The notes under the pieces were generated by a model. The model searched no databases, was not told the origin of the DNA, and worked only from the letters and a program-made list of their open reading frames with translations. DNA of 64,000 nucleotides from Spirodela intermedia (taxonomy: Eukaryota > Streptophyta > Magnoliopsida > Alismatales > Araceae): positions 6,574,424-6,638,423 of the forward strand of contig LR746267.1 in NCBI GenBank assembly GCA_902729315.2, read 5' to 3'. This document shows, in pieces, positions 12,901 to 25,300 of the stretch. Numbering within the stretch: position 1 is the first letter of the stretch; each line of letters starts with the position of its first letter. The position numbers and the translations under genes are program-made.

Positions 12901-13833
12901 GTCCACTGCTTTGGCTGTATTTGTTCCATCTACTTATCATATTAATAACTTAACACCAAGGAAGCTATTCCAATTTTGTTCTATTTACATCTCAATCTTT
13001 TACTACTGCCATGATTATAGCATTTTGCGAAAAAATAGCAGAAACTTTAGTCAGTTGGTGAATTAGTCTCTCCATCATAACTTCGACGCCTTAGAAATGT
13101 TACCCCTTTTCATTGAAATGAACTCTAAAATTTAAAGTTCACAGAAAGTTCTAAGCAGTCTCGTTCGCTCAGGAAGGCTTTAATCTCTTGGAAGTGAGAC
13201 TGTTTCACGTGGTTAATATATGAGAGAGGAAGAGTAATAACTCGGCTGCTTATTTAAGACCTTGCTTATCTTCTGTGGCTTTTTGAACAGCGTCTAATTT
13301 GTTCTGGTTTCCTACCTTTATTACCAACAGCTGATAACTGTTCCTCAGGCTAACGGCTCAAGATTTGTATACTAAGGGGCTCTGAGTTTCCTTTTTTTTG
13401 CATAGGGTTGAAATATCCACTAACATTCACGAGTGTTAGTTTATAAACATTGGACTTAACGTTTCGAGGATCAGTGAGAGACTATTGACAAAATCTGCAT
13501 ATATCAATTTAATATTACTATATATTTCATCTACTAAACTATTGATGTTACAGATCACATTATCTACAATGATATGTTGACAGATATTTTTTTTACATAA
13601 ATGACCTTGTTTCTGATATATTTGTCGAGTTAAACAAGTCTCTTGGACACTGGTTGCAGTTAATTGCATGTGGGATTGCGGTGGCCACATACAATGAAGG
13701 GGCAACGGACTTCAAAGAGACCCCGGTCTTCAAGGAGTCAATGCAGTCACAAGAACTGCTAGAGGAGCCTGACTCATCTGGTTCTGATGTGTTTGAAGTC
13801 AATCCGACCGAGGTGGCACCCAGTTTGGAGTAG
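9953..13833 (+). CDS. Predicted chloroplast membrane protein of unknown function
   Basis: Two exons, 9953-10387 and 13660-13833 (stop TAG), joined in phase 0 by a GT-AG intron of 3,272 bp; 202 aa. The first 50 or so residues are rich in S, G and R with almost no acidic residues and end near LIVCARKG, which looks like a chloroplast transit peptide. An acidic linker follows. One hydrophobic segment (about 129-155, FIVQYLWAFGIVFA / LIACGIAVATY) is split by the intron and is likely a membrane span. The tail (ATDFKETPVFKESMQSQELLEE ... NPTEVAPSLE) is acidic and well ordered. I recall it as a conserved plant protein but cannot name it. ATG 9953 is preferred because it gives a clean transit peptide; a longer upstream frame is CT-repeat translation. 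Confidence 0.72.
10388..13659 (+). other. Long intron of the chloroplast membrane protein gene
   Basis: 3.3 kb of AT-rich sequence with donor GTAAGA and acceptor TTGCAG. A minus-strand open frame of 174 codons (10715-11239) has skewed, AT-driven composition and no recognisable domain; no gene is proposed inside the intron. Confidence 0.65.
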
Positions 13834-15463
13834 CTTCTTGCCATTCACAGGATGGGAACCCAACACTGATCGTCTTGGGGTTTGTTGATGTCTAGACAGC
13901 TCTAAGATTCTCTTTGGTAAGGTAATCCTGTTGTTTATGGTCCATATTTTATCAATTCGAACCATATCCTTTCTGGGCAGGTTGTAAAGTAAGTGTAATT
14001 TTTTATATATATAGGAAGCCTGGTAGCCCCTTAGACCCTCTGCATGGTGTTCTTGTATACTCTGGGCGCTAAGTTCGATCTAAATTTTGATCTTTCCTAC
14101 AAATTCTGCGGGTTGCTGCTTTCATGGGAAGATGCCATAGCACACAGTCAGATTGTTGGCCAACTTTTTGGCCTACTATTATGATTTGTCTGCTTGAGAT
14201 TCTCTTATTTAATCTCCTGATATTTCAGGATTCACTGCAGATGATCAGAGATGCTCTAGTACTCGTCAATAGAGTCTAAGACCTTGGATGTGTTAAATCC
14301 CAATTATAACCTTCATTTTTCTCTTTCCTGGGTTTGACTTTTTAAATTGTTGTCACACTAAATCTTTACAAGGAATTTCTTTCCTCAGTTGTGACTTTGT
14401 GATGACTGTTTTACCTCACATGAGTCAACCCCCGGATTGACCCTCTCTCAACTTAAGTTAGTTTCTCTTCTACAGTATTTTTTGTTGTTCTGATTTTAGA
14501 TTTCTTCTGTATCTCTTGCTTGCTGATTCTCTTCATTTTTTATGCCTCAAAAACATAATAAAATAAGTGGACTAGATCTGATCTTCATTCATTCCTCAAT
14601 GTAATAGTAACATATTTTATCACTTTTTCTTTTATCTTATTATTATTATTATTAATTTCAACACCAAAACAGTTAAAACAGTGTCAAGTTCTTAAGATTA
14701 GAGGATGACATCAACTGATTTTACCTTTGTTTGGTAATCAAGAGCTTACATAGGTGAGAGGAGGGGATAATCAAGATGTGCATGCCTCATATACATGTAG
14801 AGTTTGTTTATTTTTGGAAAAGACCCACTGATTATAAACTAATACAACATGACCTTTACAGATAGGATGTCTTCTAAGAAAACTAATATATATGATCAAT
14901 TTAAACATGCTAAAAAATAATTCACTATTGTTGAAATAGAATTTGATAATATTTCTTGAGATGAAGTAATGATTTCTCACTCAAAACTTATACAAACTAC
15001 CCAAATAAATCATGAATGTCAATTTGACATGTTTAGTTGGAAAGTTAATATCATATTTTTTGAATAAAATAGAATATTATAATTTTTCAATCAATATACT
15101 TGAGTATTGTAAAAATTTTGGGCAATTGAATAATCACTTTAAATTTAATCAGTTAACTTGATATAAATATTAATCAAAGTAATAATTTCAATGAGTAAGT
15201 TCATACTGATATTTTACTCTATTAATTCTCAATAACATTTATAATTAAAATATTTGTTTATGATTCAATGTAACATTTCTAACTATTTAGATGAAAACCC
15301 ATGTAATATATGGCATGCTAATAATTTGAAACTACAAGATTGATTGATCTCATGTCTACAAATGATCATACTACATATTGTTGATGCCTTTGATTTTGAT
15401 ACCACAAATGAAAATTTATTTACTGAATGTTTATTCAATATTCAATGAACATCATAATAATTG

Positions 15464-15612
15464 ACATCAAAAGCTTAATATATTTGAAAGAGCAACAAGA
15501 TTACATGATTATTTTTCAAAACACGATCATTTTTTACATCAAAAGCTTAATGTATTTGAAAGAGCAACAAGAACATATTTGAATTTACATGATCATTTTT
15601 CAAAACATTAAA
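15464..15612. repeat. Tandem duplication of about 72-75 bp
   Basis: The segment beginning ACATCAAAAGCTTAATATA is followed by a second copy beginning near 15536. Both contain GAAAGAGCAACAAGA and end in TTTTTCAAAACA. The second copy carries a small insertion. Confidence 0.7.
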
Positions 15613-15988
15613 AGATAAAAGAATGTTAGAGAATAAAAAGAAGGAGCTTGAGAAAAAGAAGGAAAAAGTACAACAAAAACATTTTCTACAATGACTATGA
15701 ATGGTCAAAGGAACATCTATCTTCTTTTATTAAAGTTTAGCTATTACAAACTTCAACTAAGAACGAAAAAATATATTACTACTACATTTGAAAATAGTGA
15801 CCTAAAAAAAATAATTAGGAGATTTGACATGTGCAGTTATGCTATTGATCTCATTAAATTAGTGTGTATTTATAATAAATAATAGTAAACTCAAATATAA
15901 AATATCATATGGGATTAGAAGTAGCCAAGTGTTGAAATATTAAAATCTATGTCCTTAATGGCAATGAGAGAGTCGAGAAGAAACTCAC

Positions 15989-15990
<2 letters not shown>

Positions 15991-16048
<58 letters not shown>
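15991..16048. repeat. GA microsatellite
   Basis: An uninterrupted AG dinucleotide run of 29 repeats. Confidence 0.95.
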
Positions 16049-16049
<1 letters not shown>

Positions 16050-19000
16050 ATTGAGTAAACCCTTACTTAAGACGAAACAATTGTGTGAGAACTTATGTCA
16101 ACACATACACTCGTAGATAGAAAATCAAAATATAATAGAAGTCATAGAAAATCAATTCTCCTCACTTGCTCTTGGTATTTCATCTTAGCCTCAATAAAAC
16201 CTTCACATATTGTCGTAGAAATCATAATATCTACAAAATATAACATGGTGAAAAAGAAATAGTATGGACATCATGTGCAACATGACACATAGTAAAATAT
16301 ATGTGTGAAAGTTATTAATTCTTTTATGCACTCATGAAATTTAGATCATTAATTTTGACTAATTTTCATACCAAAATAATTAATTGGTTTCAAACTATTT
16401 ATTATGTCAAACATGATTTTTTAAAGATTGAGAAATATATTTTATAAAATTATATGAGATATCTTAAATCGCCAAAACTATTATTATGAATATCAAAATT
16501 ATGGTTTAGAATATTCTCTTAAAAACAGATTTCCTATTAAAAAAAATCTCATAAGTTTTATTGAAAAATTATCATACCAATGTAACATGTTATCGATTAT
16601 GTATTCATATTATCAAATCATTATCAAAATCAATTTAAATTGACATGAAGCAGATATAAATGTTATGTTATAGTTGTATTGATGAGGGCTTGAAAAAATG
16701 AAATATGTACACCTTTGTAAACTATAATGTTATGTCACTACCACCATTTTTTCATCTTGGGTCTGCCTCGATTTTTTCATTCTTTGTCTTTGGCCTTTCT
16801 AATATGTGAAACTAGCATCACAAGTCATTGCATTGATACTTATATAATCCACGAGTTTGTAGACCATTGATATAGTTGATTGTATGTCCCTCACTAAATG
16901 GTTCAAATCAATTGATCACCTAAATTTCAAAGCCTGCCACATTATTAAAAACCTTATTGTGGTGCTTATGAATTGAGAAATATTTCTTGAACTCCTTAGA
17001 GTAAGAAGATGGGTGATGTGAAAGCTTTATCTTCCTTTTCTTTTTCTCTTACCCTAATATGATAGGAGGACCTTCTTTTATATGCACCATAATGGACCAC
17101 TAACATTACACTTCGAGATACACTTTTTATTTCATTGTATTCCCCTTTGAGTTTGGTTTATAATAAGTTATCATGAACATATGAATTTACAAATTTATTA
17201 GTGGCATCTAAGTAAATAGCAAATATCCATGATTACTTTTTACTTTTTCCTTTGTAATATTTATTGATAACCTTAGTTTTATGCTAAAAGTCAAAGTAAT
17301 CATATGAAATATGTTATCTTTGATTATATGATGCTCCAACCATATTATGTATTATTAATCATTTCAAAATGATGTTAGACAAGTTTTGTAAGATATTAGG
17401 TGGATTGAGTCATCAATAAATTAAGAAAAAGAATGAGATATTCAAGTTTGATGATATCATATTGATGGTGACAAGTTAGCTACCTATGTTGACAAAAAGT
17501 AAAGGTAAAAATGATGATTTAGATATGAGATGTACATCAAACTATTCTTTGTGAAGTTAGGAAACTCTAGATTAAATTTGAACTGAAATAGCCATGATAA
17601 GAGGGAGATTCAAAGATTGGAATGTTTAAATGTTATTATTGTGCATTTCGAAAAATAGTAAATCTTTCAAAAGAGATTTCAAATGTTGGTGATCCAATAA
17701 AATAAGGAAACTGATATAGAACAAGGTTTACTTATGGAAGAAGAGATATGAATAAAAATTGATTGAACACCCCAAGATTCAATGCTTACAATCAATTTAT
17801 TTTTGTCGCATGTATTAATGATGCATGAGAAAGCTACATCTTCTCCATCAATTTATTATGACAAATGATCAACTTAGTCATCTCAATTTTTAGTCTCCAT
17901 CATACTTTAAGATAATTAGGTGGTGAGGAGAAAGTGCATTGGATTAAGACACAAGATGCTGGTAGCCATATTGGATGTTAGAGGGTTGTCTTTGAAGAGA
18001 TGAACTTGAGTTAGTTAGGTGGTTTATCTTGTGAATATCATTATATTTTATGTTGTTCAATTTTCTCTTCTCCTTTCCATTTGGAATATCTTATCCTTGT
18101 CTATTCATATGCCTATGACAGGTAATTTTTGTTGACAATCATTACATTTAGAAAGTAATTATGTTAAACACCTTTAATCAAATCATAATGATTTGTTGAG
18201 ATCAAGAATTAACCTTGAACATGAATATAACATTGATGCATTTCGTTTTTGATGATTACAAGTAAAAGTTTATTGAAAGCTCACTATCTCATATTTTAGA
18301 TTGATAAGGGATGAGATTGAGTTTTCATTTATATGTCTAACCTATGTGAACTAAATATTCAATGAACTAATCATATTCAATCATTTTTATAATCATTATG
18401 ATTTCAGTTTTTTTGATGAAATCTATGGTCTTTATCCACAAGATTGAGTTTTCTTCTATCTTACAAAAGTTTTAAGAGAAAAAAATATCAATTGAAAAAG
18501 AATCAACGATTGTTTTTTAATATACAGTCATATGGCATGTCATCACATGTTATATATGATCCATACATTGACATTTCATAGAATTTAAATATTTGATTTA
18601 GATTATACCCATGATGATCTACCAATAGTGTTGTATTATTTATAATATTCTATATTACATGATGTTAGAAAGGTTTTTTGTAATGTCATGAGTATTAAAT
18701 TAACAAGAAAATAATGAATAGGTCAAAATTATCTTTGGAATGTTTTTGTCAAAGGTAACACATAAGACAAGTACATTGATAGAAAGTAAAGTAAAATAAA
18801 ATCTAATGATCTAAATGTCATAGTGGGGTGGTAAGTTTGCCACCTCCCATATTATGTTGGAAATTTGTCACATAGTCAATTTCTATATTTGATTTTGGTT
18901 AGAAATCTCTAAGATTTCTGATTTTGTCCTAAAAATCTAATGATGTATGTGAATCAAGAAGATATGAAATTTTTAAGTGGCTTGGCTCTTTATCTACATC

Positions 19001-20890
19001 TACTCTCCAAGAACGAACCTATTCTTGAGTTCTACTAAATCAAATACCCCAATCACAACTAATTAATCATTAGAAAAGTGATTAGCTTACATTTTTTTCA
19101 AAAAACTCTTAATTTATGTTGTCTCTCAATATTTAAATTTTAAAAATTAGTAAGAAATTAAAATAGCAGAAAAATAAATATGATGTCTTTCAAGAATGAT
19201 TTAGATATCTTCTTGACAACTAAATATTTTACACTATATCTGAAGGGTGTCAATATGATGAAGTTTAATGATGTGATGTCATTAGAATGGAGGCAATAGT
19301 ACATGCCTAAATAGACTAAAGATGAGGCATAAGACTTATCCAACCACTTTAGATAAAATATGATGTACAGATTGAGTTACAATTTTGATACTTAAATTAA
19401 TTAGTATAATAATTTTAAATTATTAGTATCTATATATTTATTAATATTCAAAAAACTTTTAGTAGTATGAGTACTATGAATTCAATCTATTAATTTGACA
19501 TCAAAATCACTTTAAAATAATCATATCACATCTTGAGCACATACCAAACTATGAGATTTGTATATCTATATTTTACTTCAAGAATTCTCATTGACTTGGA
19601 CATGAGAATTGTTACTTTCTCACTATGATATATATTTTTAATTTTTTATAATAATGTAGAAAATAATAATTCTACTTTGTCAATGTACCTAACATATAAA
19701 TTCAACATGATTGATATCATGCATAATTAATTAGTTCTTATTTAAGTAGTTAACATTATTATTTATCATTATTTATGAATTCACATTCAATCAAATTCAT
19801 ATGCATGCATAGACATGAACAAAACATGGTCTTATCTTTTAATTGATCTTATAAGTATTTGTCAATCATCAAAGTATTATGAATACTATAACACTATAAA
19901 AATAATTGAGCTCTTTAAATTTAGATGGAAAGAGTTTTATGATTTATGGTCAAAGAAAGGTGATTGAAGAGATCAGAAATAATTGATCAAGTTAAATATA
20001 AGATCCAATCAATTCAACTTCATCTTCACAATCTAAGTGCGACCTAAAATATTTCCAGAGATAATTATTGAGACTAATTATCCCTTGATTTTTTAAAGAA
20101 TTTAATTTTTAAAACTTTCTTATTTCTACTCTCTCTCTATGTTAAAATTCTAAAATTAATTATATATTAAAATAGTAAAAAATCTGTACGATATGACCTT
20201 TAAGATTAAGTATACCTTCTAAGGTAAAACAATATCTTAGATTCTCAATACATCATATTTAAAGTGTTAGTATCACCTCTTTTAGATTCAATACTCTTAA
20301 GAGTTTGTCTATTGAGTCATGAATATAATGTGGTGATCTTTTAATTAATCACTTAAAATCTATAAATGCAAAATCAAGTTTTGAGAGAAACCACTAAGCT
20401 GGTTGGAGCTTTTAGATCTCATGAAAATTGGTTGAATCATTCTATTTAGTGTCAAACTTTAAAAATTGGGTGGAACCAAAGAGATTCTTTAGAGAATAGA
20501 GTAATTTAGGTAGACTGAACCATACAAATTCATGAGAATAGACTTTGAAAGAGAAAGAATTTCATGAAAATTACTAGTAGACTCCTTGTGTTGTCTTAAT
20601 ATAGCCAACATTGTGACTCTACTTGTATTGTGGAGACAACATGACCAGCCTAGTCCAACATCCAGTCCATTGTTTGGATTTTATAAGACTGGAGATGAAG
20701 ACCATAAAATTATTGTAATTAACTAATTTAGCAAAAATCAATGAGTTAATTGGTTTATATTTATAATTTAATAATATTTTAAATTATATAAAAAATCAGG
20801 AGGGTAAATAAGCTAAATCATACGTTTCCGGACTTCCCAAAAGTTTGATGAGATAAGCAACTCCATCCAAACAAAGTAGCCAGCTTTAGT

Positions 20891-22309
20891 CTCTCAGCTG
20901 CATTACTCTTAACGGGCCCGATCGGTTTTCAGGTTAGTCCGGCCCATTTTTCTCAGTATTTGGGCTTTAAAATGAGGCCCGCGAGAGACGTGATATGACC
21001 CGGAAGCCAATAACTCGTTTTCCGGTCCTTTTCTCGTCCGTTTTTCATACCTCCTACCCACTACAGAAAGAAAGCCCAAACCTGTCCGGCCCGACGATTC
21101 GCCTTCTCCGGTCCGGTTTACGCTAGTTTGATTAATGAAGGTTATAATTACTTGGATTGCCACTGACCCCCTCCCCCCCCATCACATCTGATGATGGGAG
21201 GCGGGCCGTCCATGGGCATCATCACCGCCGTCCAATGGGGAGAACACCGTGCGCCTCCCCGAGGTCCACACAGAATATCGCGATATTTCCTGGAAATGGG
21301 GGCGCACGTTAGGCACGGCGCGCAGGGGAAGCTGACCGCCGAGCGACGGACACCTGTGGGCGAGCTTCCCGCCGAGAAGACCGTGGTTGGACGCAGCCGA
21401 CGGGCTACAGTCGGTAGCAGTCGGTGAGAGAAAGATGCGGGGGGTCGGGTGAAGCTATGTAATTAGGTGGGCTTCCGAGAATGTCCCTGTACCGAATCTT
21501 CTCCACACCTCAGTCACAGCGAACTCTCTCTCCATTGGAGGCAGTTGCAGGGCCAGATGCTCTCTGCGTTCCCCCGAAGCCATCGTCCTGTTCTAACGAG
21601 CTACAGATCGTCCCTTAAATCTCGCTTCCATTTCTTATCCTTCGTTCAACCAATCCTGTCACTCCGTGTTGTACTGCATCTGGTTTCTTTACCACTCCCT
21701 TTAGAAGTTATCTGGGTTGGATCCAGATCTGGACAATTGCACTCAAGATCGGTTTTCCTGCATTTGACTAGCGCTCCGCCGGCAGAGCTTCTGGCTTCAT
21801 TTACTTCCTTCACCCACCTCGACCTCGATCTGTTTCCGTAATCACTCGCATTTAGCCATAGTTCGGGGCCGCGATCGTCGGATAGGTGCGGTCGACGCGG
21901 CTCTGGGTGTGCATAGTGAATCCTGATCTATAGCTTCGCTTTGTGTTTTTTATCCGATATTCCTGCCTGCGTTCTCGACTCAACCGGCCACATTCTCGTT
22001 GGTGTTTCTGCTGCTCTCCGTTAGAACTGTTGTGAAATTTTTGAAATTCATCGATCCCTTAGGCAATCCGATCTTTAGGTCTCAACTTGTTGTTTTCTTC
22101 ATCACCAGGTGGATCCATTCGGGAGGGCTGGATTGCACGCAATGACTTTGCTATCCCTGCAACCAACTGCAGTATATTGTAACATATTTATGGTGTTTTT
22201 ATCTGGTTGATCCGAAGATATCATCCTATGCTTCCATAGATCTATTAAATGCTTTAAAATTGGATTTTTTACCACAAAATAATGAGAACTAATTAGAGAG
22301 GATTTGCTC
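20891..22309 (+). promoter_or_regulatory. Promoter and 5' leader region of the ALKBH10-type gene
   Basis: GC content rises sharply here. Several GGCCC/GGGCC cores (20914, 20940, 20985 and 21088 areas) resemble site II promoter motifs, and the DNA up to 22309 is probably leader sequence, possibly with a 5' UTR intron. The translation start ATG at 22310 is followed by MAMPSGN. The exact transcription start cannot be fixed from sequence alone. Confidence 0.45.
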
Positions 22310-25300
22310 ATGGCCATGCCGTCTGGGAATTCAGTGATTCCCAGAAAAATGCAATTCTCGAATGGGGGTGATGCCCATGCCCAGCGGCAGTGGTTCCCAG
22401 ATGAGCGGGATGGTTTCATATATTGGCTGAAGGGAGAATTTGCAGCAGCAAATGCCATAATAGATTCACTCTGTGAACATTTAAGGACCACAAGTGAGCC
22501 TGGCGAGTATGATATGGTTGTCGGATGCATTCAGCAGAGACGGTGCAACTGGACACCAGTTCTCTACTTGCAGCAGTACTTCTCCGTAGCAGAGATCAAC
22601 CTTGCATTGCAGCAAGTGGCCTGGCGGAAGCAACCAAGGCATTTTGATCAACCGAAGCCTGTAGAAAAAGATTTCAAGAAACAAACGTTTGGATATAGAC
22701 AAGTGCAGAAGCTTGAAAATATGAGGGAAAATCATAGTTCTTCTGCTCAGTACTTGAGCCCAGTTGCAAAAGCTCAGAAGACGGAAGAAGAATCTACAAA
22801 GAGAGAGGAGGTTAAGCAGAAGACCGAGGTCCAAGTACTGCATGGAAATGCTTTAAGTGTTTTGCCTGAGAACGATGGTAACACTAATTTTTGTGTCCTG
22901 ATGATAGTGACAACTTTATTAGGCGTTTATGTTTTCCTTCTAGAAAAATATTTAAGATGAATCCTTTATACTGATTCATATCTTCCTGTGCTTGAATATG
23001 ATAATCCGAGTCTGAACGGTGCTGCCCCAATGTTATTGGAAAAATGGCGCTGATGTATGTAACATTCATTACTGTGATGACGTTAAATTTTTACTCGCTT
23101 TACCGTAACGTGACTTTATTAATTCCCATAAGTACGCAGTGCACACAGTTGGTAAAAAAGCAGGCTGCAGATATGTCGATCTCCCCAGATATCCATGTCA
23201 ATCGATGAATCTCAAATAATCTTTCTTTATACTGGCATTTGGAGCCAGTTTTCCCGTATGAAATCAACTTGCATCTGTCAGCACAAGTGACATAGATAAA
23301 GTTTATATTATTTTCAGATGCATTTGAACGTAGGGTTCACAAAAATAAAGTTGAATAAGTCTGAATCATTAGTGGAACTGAATCGTTTTACCCAGCATGG
23401 TCTTTATGGTTAGTTTTGATCCTGTTGGTCATTATGGTTCGTAAGTTTTGATCCAGATTGGTCTTTGTGGTTTGTTAGTTTTGATCCAGAAGCTTTGATT
23501 TGATTGTGTTTTCCTGTGCATGATTCAGGGTCGAGCGACGCTCCTTGTAAGGGTGAGTGCAGTCAAAAGGAGGGGGAAGATTCTATTGGGCCTATATGTG
23601 ATAAGTTGGATTCTGTGTCAATTCGAGATGGTGCCATTGTCAACGCAAAAGGTATTCCTTTCTTCATATCTGTTGTTTTAGCGTCCAACATTTTAAAGCT
23701 TGCAGCTTTGAGATTATGCTTGAAGTTAAAAACGTATTCATACTGCATGATGGATAGCTCTGTTTCAACCTTTCATGGATAATTCATACGAATGAATCCT
23801 CTCTTGTGATGATTTAAATTTTCAATTATAAATTAAATTTCCCCTTAATGAAAAGGTTACCAAAGAATTTCCAACGTGTGTGTGGAAACTTTAGGTTGTG
23901 ATAAATTACATTGAACTGTCATTTTTCGTCTGAGCTGGGCATGGATGATGTGATTTTAAATGGCAAAATCGACCCACCTAGAAATATTAAAGAGAAGAAT
24001 AAAAGTGTCTGGTTTTGGGGAGGATTAGGTTTGGAGTGGCTGTTTGGCTGGTGTTGCTTATGAGTTGACGTGGACGTCTATATTAAATTTATAATTCATA
24101 AATTATAATTATAACTTCAAATTATAAAAATATCCTCCTACTCTTTCTCATTTTTTCCAATTTCATTTCCCCTCCCCATTTGGCCAATTTAGTCAATCCA
24201 ATGTGATTCGGATAAGATTGGATTTGCCTTATTTGCCATGTTCGTCATCTGATCTGATTTTTTAGACAAAACATATGCAAGATACATCACGAAAGAGTGT
24301 CAAGTATTGATATTAACGTTCAAGACCAATGCCTCTTTGACAGTCATCCATTAGTTATCCTTTGCCTCGGAAAGATCCTAATTTTCAGCAAAAAACATTC
24401 GAGACAAGAATTATGTTTCAATTATTTGATTTTATGAATTTTATTTCCATGATTTTATAAAAACGTGTTCATGTTAGGGTTCCTCAATATTCTACGTGAT
24501 TCATTTTAGCAGGCCAAGATGCAACTCCAAACCAGGAAGGGACGCAGAAGTCTGTTCCTATTCCTAAAGTTTTCGAATTTAATGAATTGTGCAATGGAAA
24601 GACGGTAAATTCTTGACTGCCAAGTCTGGTATTTCTTCTTGGAAGCCATGTTCATATGTTTCCGTCTCTTCAGTAAATTATAAATACTCTGTCAGGTTAA
24701 TGTCGTGGACGGACTGAAACTCTACGATGACTTATTTGAGAATTCAGAAATCTCAACTCTTGTGGCTGCTGCAAATGAATGGAGGATTTCTGGGCAGAAA
24801 GGAGAGTTTCAAGGTGAGTGAACATGTCGCCTGTTTGGCTCATTACCACATGTCTTCCTCTATTTCTAATCGTTCTTCGGCATTTGGAGCGGGAAAACTG
24901 ACGGAAATTCATGGGAAATAAACTCAATTAGAAATTTGTTTCAAAATATCGGCATGCTGAGTCGTAGGATCTTCCGTATATTTGGTGGATGAACCACACC
25001 CTGCTCCAAATAATACATCAGTCTTGTGCTACTTACCTAAGGGAACTAGCTGTAGAATGTTGAGTTATGCAGACATTCATACCAATATATATGGGAATTC
25101 TTTTGTCTGTGTCTGATAACCAATGGCTTTATATGCTCAAGAAGGAAAGTTGTATGGATATTCATCAATTGACTTAAAGCATGGCCGAGTTACACATGTT
25201 CGATGGATGGGTGATCTTCAGCTCTCTCACAAATCAAGTAGGCATACAGAAAGTATAACAGAAAGATCTCTGACAGCTCAAGTAGGCATACATGTTCAAA

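Larger units (their letters stand above)
13834..20890. other. AT-rich intergenic region without a supportable gene
   Basis: About 7 kb with no open frame that looks like protein. The texture (AT-rich, scattered short imperfect repeats) is that of old, decayed transposable elements, but I could not recognise a polyprotein domain or terminal repeats. The GA microsatellite and the 70-bp tandem duplication listed separately lie within it. Confidence 0.55.
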
